This document shows positions 52,628 through 61,259 of a stretch of 64,000 nucleotides of DNA, one piece after another. The DNA is from Albirhodobacter sp048262715. GTDB taxonomy: Bacteria > Pseudomonadota > Alphaproteobacteria > Rhodobacterales > Rhodobacteraceae. The stretch is from positions 1-64,000 of the forward strand of contig JBLXEV010000010.1 in the NCBI GenBank assembly GCA_048262715.1, written 5' to 3'. The position numbers were made by a program, and so were the translations under genes. A model generated the notes under the pieces. It was given only the letters and a program-made list of their open reading frames with translations. It was not told the DNA's origin and ran no database searches. Every line of letters starts with the position of its first letter. The stretch's first letter is position 1.

Positions 52628-52694
52628 CAAATATCCTCGAGGGGTGAATTTGCGATCAGCAAAGAGGGGGGCAGACAGCCCCCCTTTTCTTTTT
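52628..52694 (+). repeat. Structured 3' element, copy A, with terminator
   Basis: CAAATATCC (52628-52636), then GGGGTGA, a small stem TTTGC/GCAAA (52649-52653 with 52659-52663), and a G-rich hairpin GGGGGGC/GCCCCCC (52666-52672 with 52678-52684) followed by TTTTCTTTTT. It begins 36 bases after the HAD gene. The motif and fold recur at 55821 with different stem bases. The final hairpin with its T-run is a strong terminator. Confidence 0.7.
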
Positions 52695-52827
52695 GGGTTT
52701 CTCGTGCGAAATCCCGTCGGATTTCAGAAGGTAATAAAGATGCATAAATTTGTCGATGAAGTGAAATAATCTTGCGCGATGGATTTTCCATGTTATGCTG
52801 CACTGCAACATGAACCCAAGGGACGCC

Positions 52828-53277
52828 ATGACCATGCTCGATAATTTTCCACGCGGCACGATCTGCATCGAAGATCTCGAAATCGGCATGCTGCGCTACC
52901 TGCGCAAGGAAATCACCGATCGCGATATCGAACTTTTCGCCGAGGTTTCCACTGATCGTAACCCCGTCCATCTTGACGACGCCTATGCCAAGGATACGAT
53001 TTTCGAGGGGCGCATCGCGCATGGGATGCTCACGGCGGGCCTGATTTCCGCCGTGATCGGCGAGCAGCTCCCCGGTCATGGCACCGTCTATCTCGGGCAA
53101 TCGCTCAAGTTTATGGCCCCTGTCCGGCCTGGGGATGTGGTCTATGCCGAGGTCAAGGTCATCGCGATTGACCACTCCCGCCGCCGCGTGACCCTTGAAA
53201 CCCACTGCGCAGTGGGCGATACCGTGGTCTTGAAAGGCGAGGCTCTGGTTCTGGCACCCTCGCGTAAATTCGACTGA
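52828..53277 (+). CDS. MaoC-family dehydratase ((R)-specific enoyl-CoA hydratase type)
   Basis: A 149-residue hot-dog-fold protein. The hydratase motif is DRNPVHLDDAYA... IFEGRIAHGML (about residues 38-65), carrying the catalytic Asp and His. Family members hydrate trans-2-enoyl-CoA and can supply precursors for polyhydroxyalkanoate. ATG 52828 follows AAGGGA; ATGs further up have no better site. It precedes ribF by 29 bases. Confidence 0.88.
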   Translation: MTMLDNFPRGTICIEDLEIGMLRYLRKEITDRDIELFAEVSTDRNPVHLDDAYAKDTIFEGRIAHGMLTAGLISAVIGEQLPGHGTVYLGQSLKFMAPVRPGDVVYAEVKVIAIDHSRRRVTLETHCAVGDTVVLKGEALVLAPSRKFD

Positions 53278-53306
53278 TCGGCGGGCCCGCCGACAAAGGC
53301 GGACAT

Positions 53307-54281
53307 ATGCAAAGCTTTACCGATTGGCGCGATATCCCTGCGCAGGCACGTGGCACTTCCGTTGCGATGGGCAATTTTGACGGGGTGCATCGCGGCCACC
53401 GCTCGGTGATCGAACTGGCGCGCAAGCTGGGCGAGGGCTTCGGCCATATGCCGACGCAGCCGCTCGGGATCATCACCTTCGAGCCCCATCCGCGCGCTTT
53501 CTTCGCGCAGGCAGCGGGCAAGGATCAACCAGCGTTCCGGCTCATGAACGCGCAGGCCCGCGCGCACCGCTTCGAGATGCTGGGGGTCGAGTATCTTTTT
53601 GAGCTGCCCTTCGATGCAGCCCTTGCCGCGATGTCCGCCGAAGACTTCGCCCGCGATGTGCTGGCGGCGGGCTTGGGCGTTGCCCATGTCACTGTCGGGG
53701 CCGATTTCCGCTTTGGCGCAGGGCGCAAGGGCGGGGCCGAGGATCTGGAGCGGCTGGGCAAGCAATACGGGTTCGATGTGACGATTGCGGATCTGGTGCA
53801 TGAGGGGTCCGTCGAGGTCTCCTCTACCGCGATCCGCGCCGCGCTGACCGAAGGCCGCCCGCAGGATGCCTCTGCTATGCTGGGGCATTTGCACCGGATC
53901 GAGGGCCCTGTCCTGCACGGCGAGAAGCGGGGCCGCGAGCTTGGCTTCCCCACGGCGAATATGTCTGTGGCGGGGCTGCATCTGCCGCGCCTCGGGGTGT
54001 ATGCGGTGAAGGTCGATGTGCTCACTGGCCCCCATGCCGGCAGCTATCAGGGTGCGGCCTCCTTGGGGGTGCGCCCGATGTTTGGCGAGAACGCGCCCAA
54101 CTTGGAAAGCTATCTCTTCGATTTCTCGGGTGATCTTTACGGCGCGCAACTCTCTGTTGCGCTGGTCGAGTTCCTGCGGCCCGAGCTGAAATTCTCCAAT
54201 CTCGATGCGCTGATTGACCAAATGGCCGCCGATTGTGATCGCGCTCGCGGCATTCTGGGCCGGAGCGAGTTGCATGGCTGA
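53307..54281 (+). CDS. ribF: Bifunctional riboflavin kinase / FAD synthetase
   Basis: A 324-residue enzyme making FMN and then FAD. The N-terminal adenylyltransferase (about residues 15-180) shows MGNFDGVHRGHRSVI and SSTAIRAALTEG; the C-terminal flavokinase (about 185-310) shows GRELGFPTANM. Its end overlaps the next gene by eight bases, which implies coupled translation. Confidence 0.95.
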   Translation: MQSFTDWRDIPAQARGTSVAMGNFDGVHRGHRSVIELARKLGEGFGHMPTQPLGIITFEPHPRAFFAQAAGKDQPAFRLMNAQARAHRFEMLGVEYLFELPFDAALAAMSAEDFARDVLAAGLGVAHVTVGADFRFGAGRKGGAEDLERLGKQYGFDVTIADLVHEGSVEVSSTAIRAALTEGRPQDASAMLGHLHRIEGPVLHGEKRGRELGFPTANMSVAGLHLPRLGVYAVKVDVLTGPHAGSYQGAASLGVRPMFGENAPNLESYLFDFSGDLYGAQLSVALVEFLRPELKFSNLDALIDQMAADCDRARGILGRSELHG

Positions 54282-54738
54282 GGCCCCCGCAGAGGTGAAA
54301 CGCCCCGAATTCTGGCGCTTGCCGATCCGCTCGCTCAACACGGCTGAATGGGAAGCGCTGTGCGACGGCTGCGGAAAATGCTGCCTGAACAAGCTGGAAT
54401 ATGAGGATACGGGCGAGGTCGAATTCACCCGCGTCGCCTGTCGTTTGCTCGACGGCGACACGTGCCGTTGCGCAAATTACGAGATCCGGCATCAATTCGT
54501 GCCTGAATGCGTGCGCCTTTCGCCTAAGAATATCGCCAAAATCGCGTATTGGATGCCCGCAACCTGCGCCTACCGTTTGCGGTTTGACAATAAGCCCCTG
54601 CCGGAGTGGCACTATTTGATCTCGGGTGATCCCGAGACGGTGCATGCAGAGGGCCATTCCGTGCGCGGCTGGACGGTCTCGGAGGCCGAACTTCCCGAAG
54701 ACGAATGGGAAAACTACACAATTGAAGATCTCTCCTGA
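54274..54738 (+). CDS. YcgN-family cysteine cluster protein
   Basis: A 154-residue protein with a CxxCxxCC cluster (CDGCGKCC, about residues 30-37) and further cysteines at CRL, CRC and C-x-RLSP, the pattern of the YcgN/UPF0260 family. The cysteines may hold zinc or an iron-sulfur cluster; function is unknown. It starts inside the ribF end (ATG 54274) and is followed eight bases later by the threonine aldolase gene, making a tight operon. Confidence 0.88.
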   Translation: MAEAPAEVKRPEFWRLPIRSLNTAEWEALCDGCGKCCLNKLEYEDTGEVEFTRVACRLLDGDTCRCANYEIRHQFVPECVRLSPKNIAKIAYWMPATCAYRLRFDNKPLPEWHYLISGDPETVHAEGHSVRGWTVSEAELPEDEWENYTIEDLS

Positions 54739-54746
54739 GGACACCC

Positions 54747-55799
54747 ATGGAATTTGCATCTGATAACGGCTCGGGCGTCGCGCCCGAGATCATGGCGGCT
54801 TTGATGCGCGCCGCCGAGGGCCACGCCTCGGGCTATGGCAATGACGAGATCACTGCCCGCGTGATCGCGCGGCTGCGCGAGATCTTTGAGGCACCGCAGG
54901 CCGCAGTCTATCTGGTGGCGACAGGCACGGCAGCGAACGCGCTGGCCTGCGCGACTTTGACCGATCCGTGGGGCGCGATCTTCTGCCACCGTCACGCGCA
55001 TATCGAGGAAGACGAATGCGGCGCGCCGGAGTTCTTTACCGGCGGCGCGAAGCTGATTCTCGTGGACGGAGACCACGCGAAGATGACGCCTGAGGCCCTG
55101 CGCGCGACGATTGCCCGCACGGGGGCCGCCGGCGTTCACAATGTCCAGCGCGGCATGGTGTCCTTGAGCAATACCACCGAGGCGGGCACAATTTATACAG
55201 CAGAGGAAGTCCGCGCGCTGACAGATGTCGCCAAGTCGTTCAACCTGCCCGTCCATATGGACGGCGCGCGCTTTGCCAATGCGCTTTTGACTTCCGGCGT
55301 CTCGCCCGCGGATCTCACATGGCGCGCGGGCGTTGACTGCTTGTCATTCGGCGGCACGAAAAATGGCTGTATGGGCGTCGAGGCGGTGATCTTCTTCGAT
55401 CCCTCCAAAGCGCAGGAATTCGAGCTGCGGCGCAAGCGCGGTGGGCATCTGTTCTCGAAACACCGCTATCTCGCGGCGCAGATGGAGGCCTATCTCGAAG
55501 GCGGCCTGTGGCTCACGCTCGCAGGCCAAGCCAATGCGGCGGCGGCCAAGCTCGCGGCGGGGATTGGCGCGGTTGAGGGCGGCGGGCTGACACACCCGAC
55601 GCAGGCCAATGAAGTCTTCGCCTATTTCCCGCGCGCCGCGCATCGCCGCGCACATGAGGCGGGGGCGCATTACTACTTTTGGCCGTTCGATCAATCGCTC
55701 GAGGGCGAGGCCTCTGAAGCGCTTTCCGCGCGTTTCGTGTGCTCGTGGTCCACGACAGACGCCGAGATCGACGCCTTCCTTGGCTGCCTCAACGGGTGA
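54747..55799 (+). CDS. ltaE: Low-specificity threonine aldolase
   Basis: A 350-residue PLP enzyme that splits threonine or allo-threonine into glycine and acetaldehyde. HMDGARFANAL near residue 170 and the PLP lysine in FGGTKNGCMGVEA near 205 are the family markers. It is the last gene of the ribF-ycgN-ltaE run, and copy B of the structured 3' element begins 22 bases after its stop. Confidence 0.9.
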   Translation: MEFASDNGSGVAPEIMAALMRAAEGHASGYGNDEITARVIARLREIFEAPQAAVYLVATGTAANALACATLTDPWGAIFCHRHAHIEEDECGAPEFFTGGAKLILVDGDHAKMTPEALRATIARTGAAGVHNVQRGMVSLSNTTEAGTIYTAEEVRALTDVAKSFNLPVHMDGARFANALLTSGVSPADLTWRAGVDCLSFGGTKNGCMGVEAVIFFDPSKAQEFELRRKRGGHLFSKHRYLAAQMEAYLEGGLWLTLAGQANAAAAKLAAGIGAVEGGGLTHPTQANEVFAYFPRAAHRRAHEAGAHYYFWPFDQSLEGEASEALSARFVCSWSTTDAEIDAFLGCLNG

Positions 55800-55820
55800 T
55801 CCGCGGCTTTTCGGTTGCTA

Positions 55821-55869
55821 CAAATATCCCGGGGGTGAGGCCGTAAGGCCGAGGGGGCAACGCCCCCTC
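55821..55869 (+). repeat. Structured 3' element, copy B
   Basis: CAAATATCC (55821-55829), GGGGGTGA, a small stem GGCC/GGCC (55839-55842 with 55847-55850), then GAGGGGGC/GCCCCCTC (55851-55858 with 55862-55869). The order of elements is as in copy A at 52628, but both stems differ in sequence while keeping the pairing. No T-run follows here. Confidence 0.6.
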
Positions 55870-55900
55870 TCGCGCCCCTTCGCCTCTAAGCGCCGCGCGT

Positions 55901-56710
55901 TTAACTGCGCTCCAGATTGACCGCAATCAGATCGGCAAGCTGCGTGCCATGCGTCAGCGGCAGCATATGCCCTGCGTTCGGGATCGTAGCCGTTGCCACA
56001 TCCTGACAGCGCTCGGCAATTGCGGCGCAGACAGGCGCGATAATTTCGGGGGATTGGTCGCCCTGCACGATCATCACTGGCGCGTCGATCATCTCGATCC
56101 CGCCATCGCGCAAGATCTGCCCGTGATCGGCGAAATTCCCCTGCGAGGCCTGCGCAACCATCGGGATTTGGGTGATGAACCGCGCGCGCTGTGCCTCGGG
56201 CAGCTTGTCCCAAGGCCATCCCACGCCCCATTTCTCGATAAAGGCCTGCGTCGCATCCTCTGCGAGACCGGCGGCGAGCAATTGTTCGAACCGTACCTGC
56301 TCGGCGCGCAGCGCGGCAATTTCCGGCCCGTCTTGTGGGGCCGCTGCGAAAAGCACCGGCTCAATCAAGGTGAGCGACCGGATCGCCTCGGGGGCGGCCA
56401 CGGCGAGACGCAACGCGACCACCGCCCCGAAACTATGCCCGATCAGATCGACAGGGCGCTCAATGAAACTCGCCACGATCTGGGTGCTGAGCTTTTGGCA
56501 ATCGGGATGGGTTTGCGGATCCCAAAGCGCGGACTTCCCGTGGCTAGGCAAATCGGGGGCGGTGACATTCAGGCCAAGCTCACCGAGTACAGGCCCCCAC
56601 ATTGCCCCCGATCCCATTGTGCAATGAATCGCGAGGGCAGGGCGGTCGCCCGCGAGATCACCGAAGCGATGAGAATGCGTCGGATGCCCCGCGCGTGTCT
56701 CAATCGACAT
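55901..56710 (-). CDS. Alpha/beta-fold hydrolase
   Basis: A 269-residue alpha/beta hydrolase with the nucleophile elbow GHSFGAVVALRLA near residue 92, a complete G-x-S-x-G. The catalytic acid is likely in MIVQGDQSPEI near 215 and the His in IPNAGHMLPLTH near 247. No signal peptide. The substrate is unknown. Its start lies four bases after the stop of the isomerase gene upstream, so the two are cotranscribed. Confidence 0.87.
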   Translation of the reverse strand: MSIETRAGHPTHSHRFGDLAGDRPALAIHCTMGSGAMWGPVLGELGLNVTAPDLPSHGKSALWDPQTHPDCQKLSTQIVASFIERPVDLIGHSFGAVVALRLAVAAPEAIRSLTLIEPVLFAAAPQDGPEIAALRAEQVRFEQLLAAGLAEDATQAFIEKWGVGWPWDKLPEAQRARFITQIPMVAQASQGNFADHGQILRDGGIEMIDAPVMIVQGDQSPEIIAPVCAAIAERCQDVATATIPNAGHMLPLTHGTQLADLIAVNLERS

Positions 56711-56713
56711 CTC

Positions 56714-57337
56714 TCAGGCCCCCGCTGCGAGGTCAGCCAATGCCGCGTCGAGCAGGGCCAGACGGTCTTGCCCCCAGAACCGCTCATCCGTGTCGCGAAT
56801 AATATAGAACGGCGCACCAAAGACGCCGCGCTCGACAGCTTCTTCCAGATTTTTCTCATAGGTCACCGCGCCGTCAAACAGGCCCGTCGTTACCAGATTG
56901 GGATCAAACCCGTTGGCGGTGAGCGCCTCGCGCAGCACCGCATCCTCGGCGATATTGGCCTCCTCGGCCCAGACCGCGCGCAAAATCGCGTGGCACAGCC
57001 CGCCCAGATCACCCGTCCCCGTTGCCGCATGGGCGTTTTGCGCGGCAATCAGCGCGTAGGAGGCGGGGGCAGGGTTCGGCGGATAGTTCGAGGGGGTGAA
57101 ATTCATCGGCATCCCGAGGGCTTTCGACCAGCGTTTGAGCTCTTGCATCCGGTAGGCCATGCGGTTGGGGTGGCGCGCCGCAGGGCGCACGCCGCCGGTG
57201 CGATCAAACAGCGCCAGCATATCGAGCGGCTTATAGGTGATCGTCGCGCCATGTTTCGCAGCGATCTCTTCAAGGCGCATCCCTGCAAGATAGGCCCATG
57301 GCGAGAAAGTCGTGAGAAAATAGTCGATATGGGCCAT
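56714..57337 (-). CDS. 2-hydroxychromene-2-carboxylate isomerase (DsbA/GST-kappa fold)
   Basis: A 207-residue thioredoxin-fold protein without the CxxC pair. DYFLTTFSPWAYLAG at residues 5-19 carries the serine that binds glutathione in HCCA isomerases and kappa-class GSTs, and GVFGAPFYIIRDTDERFWGQDRL is the usual C-terminal motif. Family members isomerise 2-hydroxychromene-2-carboxylate in naphthalene breakdown; no other naphthalene genes are here, so the true substrate may differ. It forms an operon with the hydrolase downstream. Confidence 0.88.
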   Translation of the reverse strand: MAHIDYFLTTFSPWAYLAGMRLEEIAAKHGATITYKPLDMLALFDRTGGVRPAARHPNRMAYRMQELKRWSKALGMPMNFTPSNYPPNPAPASYALIAAQNAHAATGTGDLGGLCHAILRAVWAEEANIAEDAVLREALTANGFDPNLVTTGLFDGAVTYEKNLEEAVERGVFGAPFYIIRDTDERFWGQDRLALLDAALADLAAGA

Positions 57338-57454
57338 ATGATAGCGCTCCCGCTGTGATCAAAGTTTGCGGGCAAGCTAGCTGGGTGTTAAGGCGTGTGC
57401 AATCACGCGAATCCGGCCGCAGGTTCCCCTCGGCCTTGCCTTGAGGACCCATCC

Positions 57455-58474
57455 ATGGCCGCCATGACCGAACCCAAATTGATCTCCGGTAACGCAAACC
57501 GCCCGCTTGCCAATGCCATTGCGCGGCGTATGTCGATGCATCGGGGCATGTCTGTCGGGCTGGTGGAGGCGCGTGTCGAGCGTTTCAACGATCAGGAGAT
57601 CTTCGTCGAGGTCTACGAGAACGTGCGTGGTGAGGATATGTATATCATCCAGTCGACGTCCAATCCGGCCAATGACAACCTGATGGAACTCCTGATCATG
57701 ACCGATGCGCTCAAGCGCTCCTCGGCCTCGCGCATCACCGCGGTGATCCCCTATTTCGGCTATGCCCGCCAAGACCGCCGCGCCAAAGCGCGCACGCCGA
57801 TTTCGGCCAAGCTGGTGGCGAACCTGCTCACCGAAGCGGGCGTTGACCGCGTGTTGACCCTCGATCTGCACGCGACGCAGATCCAAGGTTTCTTCGATAT
57901 TCCGGTGGACAACCTCTATGCTGCCCCCGTCTTTGCCCTCGACATCCTGCACCATTTCAAAGGTGCGACCGATGATCTGATGGTCGTCTCGCCGGACGTC
58001 GGCGGCGTGGCCCGCGCGCGTGAATTGGCCAAGCGGATCAACGCGCCGCTCTCGATCGTTGATAAGCGCCGCGAGAAGGCAGGCGAAGTGGCCGATATGA
58101 CGGTGATCGGCGATGTGTCGGGCAAGAAATGTATCATCGTTGACGACATGTGCGATACCGCTGGCACGCTTTGCAAAGCGGCGGAGACGCTGATGGAAGC
58201 GGGGGCCACGGAAGTCCACGCCTATATCTCGCATGGCGTGATGTCGGGCCCTGCGGTGGAGCGGGTAATGAATTCCGTGATGAAATCGCTGGTAATCACC
58301 GATTCCATCGAGCCGACTGACGCGGTGAAAAACTGCCCCAATATCCGCATTGTGCCCACCGCACCGATGTTTGCGCAAGCGATCCTCAACACTTGGAACG
58401 GCACTTCGGTCTCCTCGCTCTTCGAGACCGACACCTTGATGCCGATCTATGAGGGCATGTATTCTGGGATCTGA
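57455..58474 (+). CDS. prs: Ribose-phosphate pyrophosphokinase
   Basis: A 339-residue enzyme that makes PRPP from ribose 5-phosphate and ATP. VIPYFGYARQDRR near residue 105, LDLHATQIQGFF near 142, and the PRPP loop IIVDDMCDTAGT near 228 are diagnostic. ATG 57455 and 57464 are both possible; the first is better placed after GAGGA. A strong terminator follows. Confidence 0.96.
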   Translation: MAAMTEPKLISGNANRPLANAIARRMSMHRGMSVGLVEARVERFNDQEIFVEVYENVRGEDMYIIQSTSNPANDNLMELLIMTDALKRSSASRITAVIPYFGYARQDRRAKARTPISAKLVANLLTEAGVDRVLTLDLHATQIQGFFDIPVDNLYAAPVFALDILHHFKGATDDLMVVSPDVGGVARARELAKRINAPLSIVDKRREKAGEVADMTVIGDVSGKKCIIVDDMCDTAGTLCKAAETLMEAGATEVHAYISHGVMSGPAVERVMNSVMKSLVITDSIEPTDAVKNCPNIRIVPTAPMFAQAILNTWNGTSVSSLFETDTLMPIYEGMYSGI

Positions 58475-58495
58475 TCCATGATGCAGCGCTGATTT

Positions 58496-58523
58496 AAAAG
58501 GGGAGCTGCGGCTCCCCTTTTTC
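58496..58523 (+). terminator. prs intrinsic terminator
   Basis: AAAAGGGGAGC (58496-58506) pairs with GCTCCCCTTTT (58511-58521) around a TGCG tetraloop, ending in T. It lies 22 bases past the stop. Confidence 0.87.
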
Positions 58524-58611
58524 GTATGGAGAGGGGCAAAACGCCCGTGGCCTCAAGGCGGCCTCGCCTGCATCCTTGCGCGCCCCATGCCCGCGTGGCA
58601 ACGTCCCGCGC

Positions 58612-59484
58612 ATGCACCTTTTCCTCCTCACCGCCCTCACGATGATCGCTTTCGCGGCCAATTCGGTGCTCAACCGGATGGCGGTTGGCACGGCAGGGTT
58701 GGATCCGGCCCTTGTCGCGGTGCTGCGTTTGGGCGCGGGGGCTGCGGTGCTTTTGCTGCTGAGCCTCGCGCTGGGGGGCGTGTCGCGTTTGCGGATGCGG
58801 CCCAGCCTACCTTTGGTTGGGATGGGGACGCTGTTTCTCTATGTCTTCGGCTTCTCCATCGCCAGCGGGCTGATTGATGCGGGCACGGGCGCGCTTACCC
58901 TGTTCGGCGCGGTGCAGATCACGATGTTTGCAGGCGCATTGGTGCAGGGCGAGCGGGTAACCCGCTGGCGATGGATCGGGGCGGTGATGGCGTTTTCGGG
59001 GCTTGTGGTGCTGATGGCCCCCCTAACCGACCCCGTAGCGGGGGCAGGCGGCGTGCCACTTTCGGGCGCCGGGATTGCGCTGATGGCGCTTGGGGGCGTG
59101 GGCTGGGGGCTCTATTCACTCAACGGTCGCCGCGCGGCGGACCCGCTGGCGCTCACGGCGCTCAATTTTCTGCTTGCGACGATCCCTGCGCTGATCTGGC
59201 TAGCGCTTTCGCAAAGCACCGGACAGGACATCGGTCAAGGCGCGCGCTGGGGGATCATTCCCGCGGTGATCTCGGGCGCGGTCACGTCTGGGCTCGGCTA
59301 TGCGCTGTGGTATCACATTCTGCCAAAACTCCCCGCCACCCGCGCTGCGATAGCGCAGCTTTCGGTGCCTTTGCTTGCGGCTGCGGGCGGGGCGCTCACG
59401 CTCCATGAGGCGCCAGATCCGCGCTTTTGGATTGCCTCGGCGCTGGTCTTGGGCGGGATCGGGTTGAGCCTGCGCAAAGCCTAA
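58612..59484 (+). CDS. EamA/DMT-family transporter
   Basis: A 290-residue inner-membrane protein with ten predicted segments in two EamA repeats. The first repeat starts MHLFLLTALTMIAFAANSVLNRMA; the second starts near residue 150 (GIALMALGGVGWGLYSLNGRRA). Members export metabolites such as amino acids. ATG 58612 starts directly at the first segment. The substrate cannot be inferred. Confidence 0.87.
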   Translation: MHLFLLTALTMIAFAANSVLNRMAVGTAGLDPALVAVLRLGAGAAVLLLLSLALGGVSRLRMRPSLPLVGMGTLFLYVFGFSIASGLIDAGTGALTLFGAVQITMFAGALVQGERVTRWRWIGAVMAFSGLVVLMAPLTDPVAGAGGVPLSGAGIALMALGGVGWGLYSLNGRRAADPLALTALNFLLATIPALIWLALSQSTGQDIGQGARWGIIPAVISGAVTSGLGYALWYHILPKLPATRAAIAQLSVPLLAAAGGALTLHEAPDPRFWIASALVLGGIGLSLRKA

Positions 59485-59639
59485 GCGCCGCTCTCAAAGA
59501 TGTGTAAGACATTGGGCTAGCCCCGTGCTATCGGCGCTGATTGGCCTCCCAAAGCGGCCCTCTTTAAAACTGTTGCCTCTGAAACAACAGCGCGACGCTT
59601 TGCCAGATGCTTACCCGACAGTTTGAAAAGGTGGACGGA

Positions 59640-60191
59640 ATGTTTGCAGTGCATTCGATGCCCGAGGCGTTTAGCGCTGGGGAATGCGAGGGGATTATTG
59701 CGGCGATCTCAAAGGCGCCCACGGATGAGGCCCTGCTGGTTGGCCGCAATAAAGATCATAATATGCGCATCGCAGAACTGGTTTGGCTGGATGATCTTGA
59801 GGGCATGGGCTGGGTGATGGAGCGGTTGATTGATCTCGTCCGCACGGCCAATCGCACCCAGTTCGATTTTGATTTGCGCGAATTCGCGGAAAGCCCTCAG
59901 GTGGCGATTTATAAATCCACGAATGAAGGACATTTTACGTGGCATTCCGATATTGGCGGTGGGCCGATTTCGGCGAAACGCAAGCTCACCTTGGTGCTGC
60001 AACTGAGCAAACCGGAGGAGTATGAGGGCGGCACCCTAGAGGTTATGCCCGGTGCGCAGGCGATAAGCGCTGACCGCGCGCAGGGCTGCGTAACTATCTT
60101 CCCGAGTTTCACGCTGCATCAGGTCACGCCAGTCAAGCAAGGGACGCGCCATTCCTTGACAGTCTGGGCGCATGGGCCTGCATTCCGCTAG
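59640..60191 (+). CDS. 2OG-Fe(II) oxygenase-family protein
   Basis: A 183-residue jelly-roll dioxygenase. The iron ligands are His and Asp in WHSDIG (near residue 103) and the distal His in FTLHQVTPVKQGTRHSL (near 160); the Arg of that last motif binds 2-oxoglutarate. It is similar to the PKHD/prolyl hydroxylase type. ATG 59640 follows AAGGTGG; ATG 59607 has no ribosome site. The substrate, protein or small molecule, is unknown. Confidence 0.84.
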   Translation: MFAVHSMPEAFSAGECEGIIAAISKAPTDEALLVGRNKDHNMRIAELVWLDDLEGMGWVMERLIDLVRTANRTQFDFDLREFAESPQVAIYKSTNEGHFTWHSDIGGGPISAKRKLTLVLQLSKPEEYEGGTLEVMPGAQAISADRAQGCVTIFPSFTLHQVTPVKQGTRHSLTVWAHGPAFR

Positions 60192-60299
60192 GGCCGCGGC
60201 GGGAGGGGCAAATTTCGGGTGGGGCGCAACCTATCGCCCGCTTGGGCGTTGGCTCTTCGATGGTCGTGATTAGACGGCCCTTCGTTTGAGGTTTCAACC

Positions 60300-61259
60300 A
60301 TGTCGCAGCCCCCCTCTCTCTCGGCGAATAGCCCGATTGCGCTGATCGTAAATCATCGCTCGGGCACCAATGCCCGCGACCGGGAAGCGTTGACGCGTGT
60401 TGTGGAGGGGCTCGGCGAGGCGCGGGTGCGCCGCTACGAATTCTCCTCGGGCGATGATATTGGCGAGACCGTGCGCCGCGCGGTGCAGGACGGCGCTGAG
60501 GCGGTTCTGGCGGCGGGCGGCGATGGCACGGCGATGGCCGTTGCCGGATCGGTTCTGGGGACAGGGCGGGCCTTCTCGCATATCCCGCTTGGCACATTTA
60601 ACTATTTCGCGCGCGGCATCGGCTTGCCGGAAGATCCGTTTGAGGCCGCCCGCGCCATCGCAAACGGTGTGGCAAAGCCTATCGAAGTTGGCACCGTCAA
60701 CGGGCGTGTGTTTCTCAACAATGCGAGCATCGGGATCTACCCGCAGATTTTGCGTGAACGCGAGACGATCTACGCGCGCTACGGGCGTCGCCGGATCATG
60801 GCGCATTGGTCGGTGGCGCGGACGTTCTGGAAATTCCAACGCCCGATGACATTGGATATCAACGCCGATGGGCGTGATTTCTCCTGCCGTGCGCCGCTGC
60901 TCTTTGTGTTCCGCTCGGCCTACCAGCTCGAGACCTTCGGCCTAAAGGGCGCGCAAAGCATCAGCGATGACCAGTTCGCGGTGCTGATCGGGCGCGGGAA
61001 AACCCGCCTTGATCTGTTTCGCACCGCGCTGCGCCTTGTCACTCGCACGGCGGAGATTGGGCGGGATTACGATTTCTTCGCCGCGCGCCAGCTCACGGTC
61101 ACCCCGCGCCGCCGTCGCCGCTTGCTCCTCGCGTTTGACGGCGAGCGTGATAAGGCCGAAGTGCCGCTGGAGTTCGCGATGAGCCCCGAGCCGCTCCATG
61201 TGATCATGCCACATGCCCATCAGCCCGCCGCCGAGATGCCAGATAAGGAGGCCGTATGA
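60300..61259 (+). CDS. Diacylglycerol/sphingosine kinase-like lipid kinase
   Basis: A 319-residue protein with a DAGK catalytic domain. NHRSGTNA (near residue 18) and AAGGDGTAMAVAGSVLG (near 72) bind ATP, and HIPLGTFNYFARGIGLP near 97 is the third motif. Family members phosphorylate diacylglycerol or related lipids at the membrane. Its stop overlaps the start of a metallophosphoesterase gene (ATGA), which suggests linked functions. Confidence 0.88.
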   Translation: MSQPPSLSANSPIALIVNHRSGTNARDREALTRVVEGLGEARVRRYEFSSGDDIGETVRRAVQDGAEAVLAAGGDGTAMAVAGSVLGTGRAFSHIPLGTFNYFARGIGLPEDPFEAARAIANGVAKPIEVGTVNGRVFLNNASIGIYPQILRERETIYARYGRRRIMAHWSVARTFWKFQRPMTLDINADGRDFSCRAPLLFVFRSAYQLETFGLKGAQSISDDQFAVLIGRGKTRLDLFRTALRLVTRTAEIGRDYDFFAARQLTVTPRRRRRLLLAFDGERDKAEVPLEFAMSPEPLHVIMPHAHQPAAEMPDKEAV

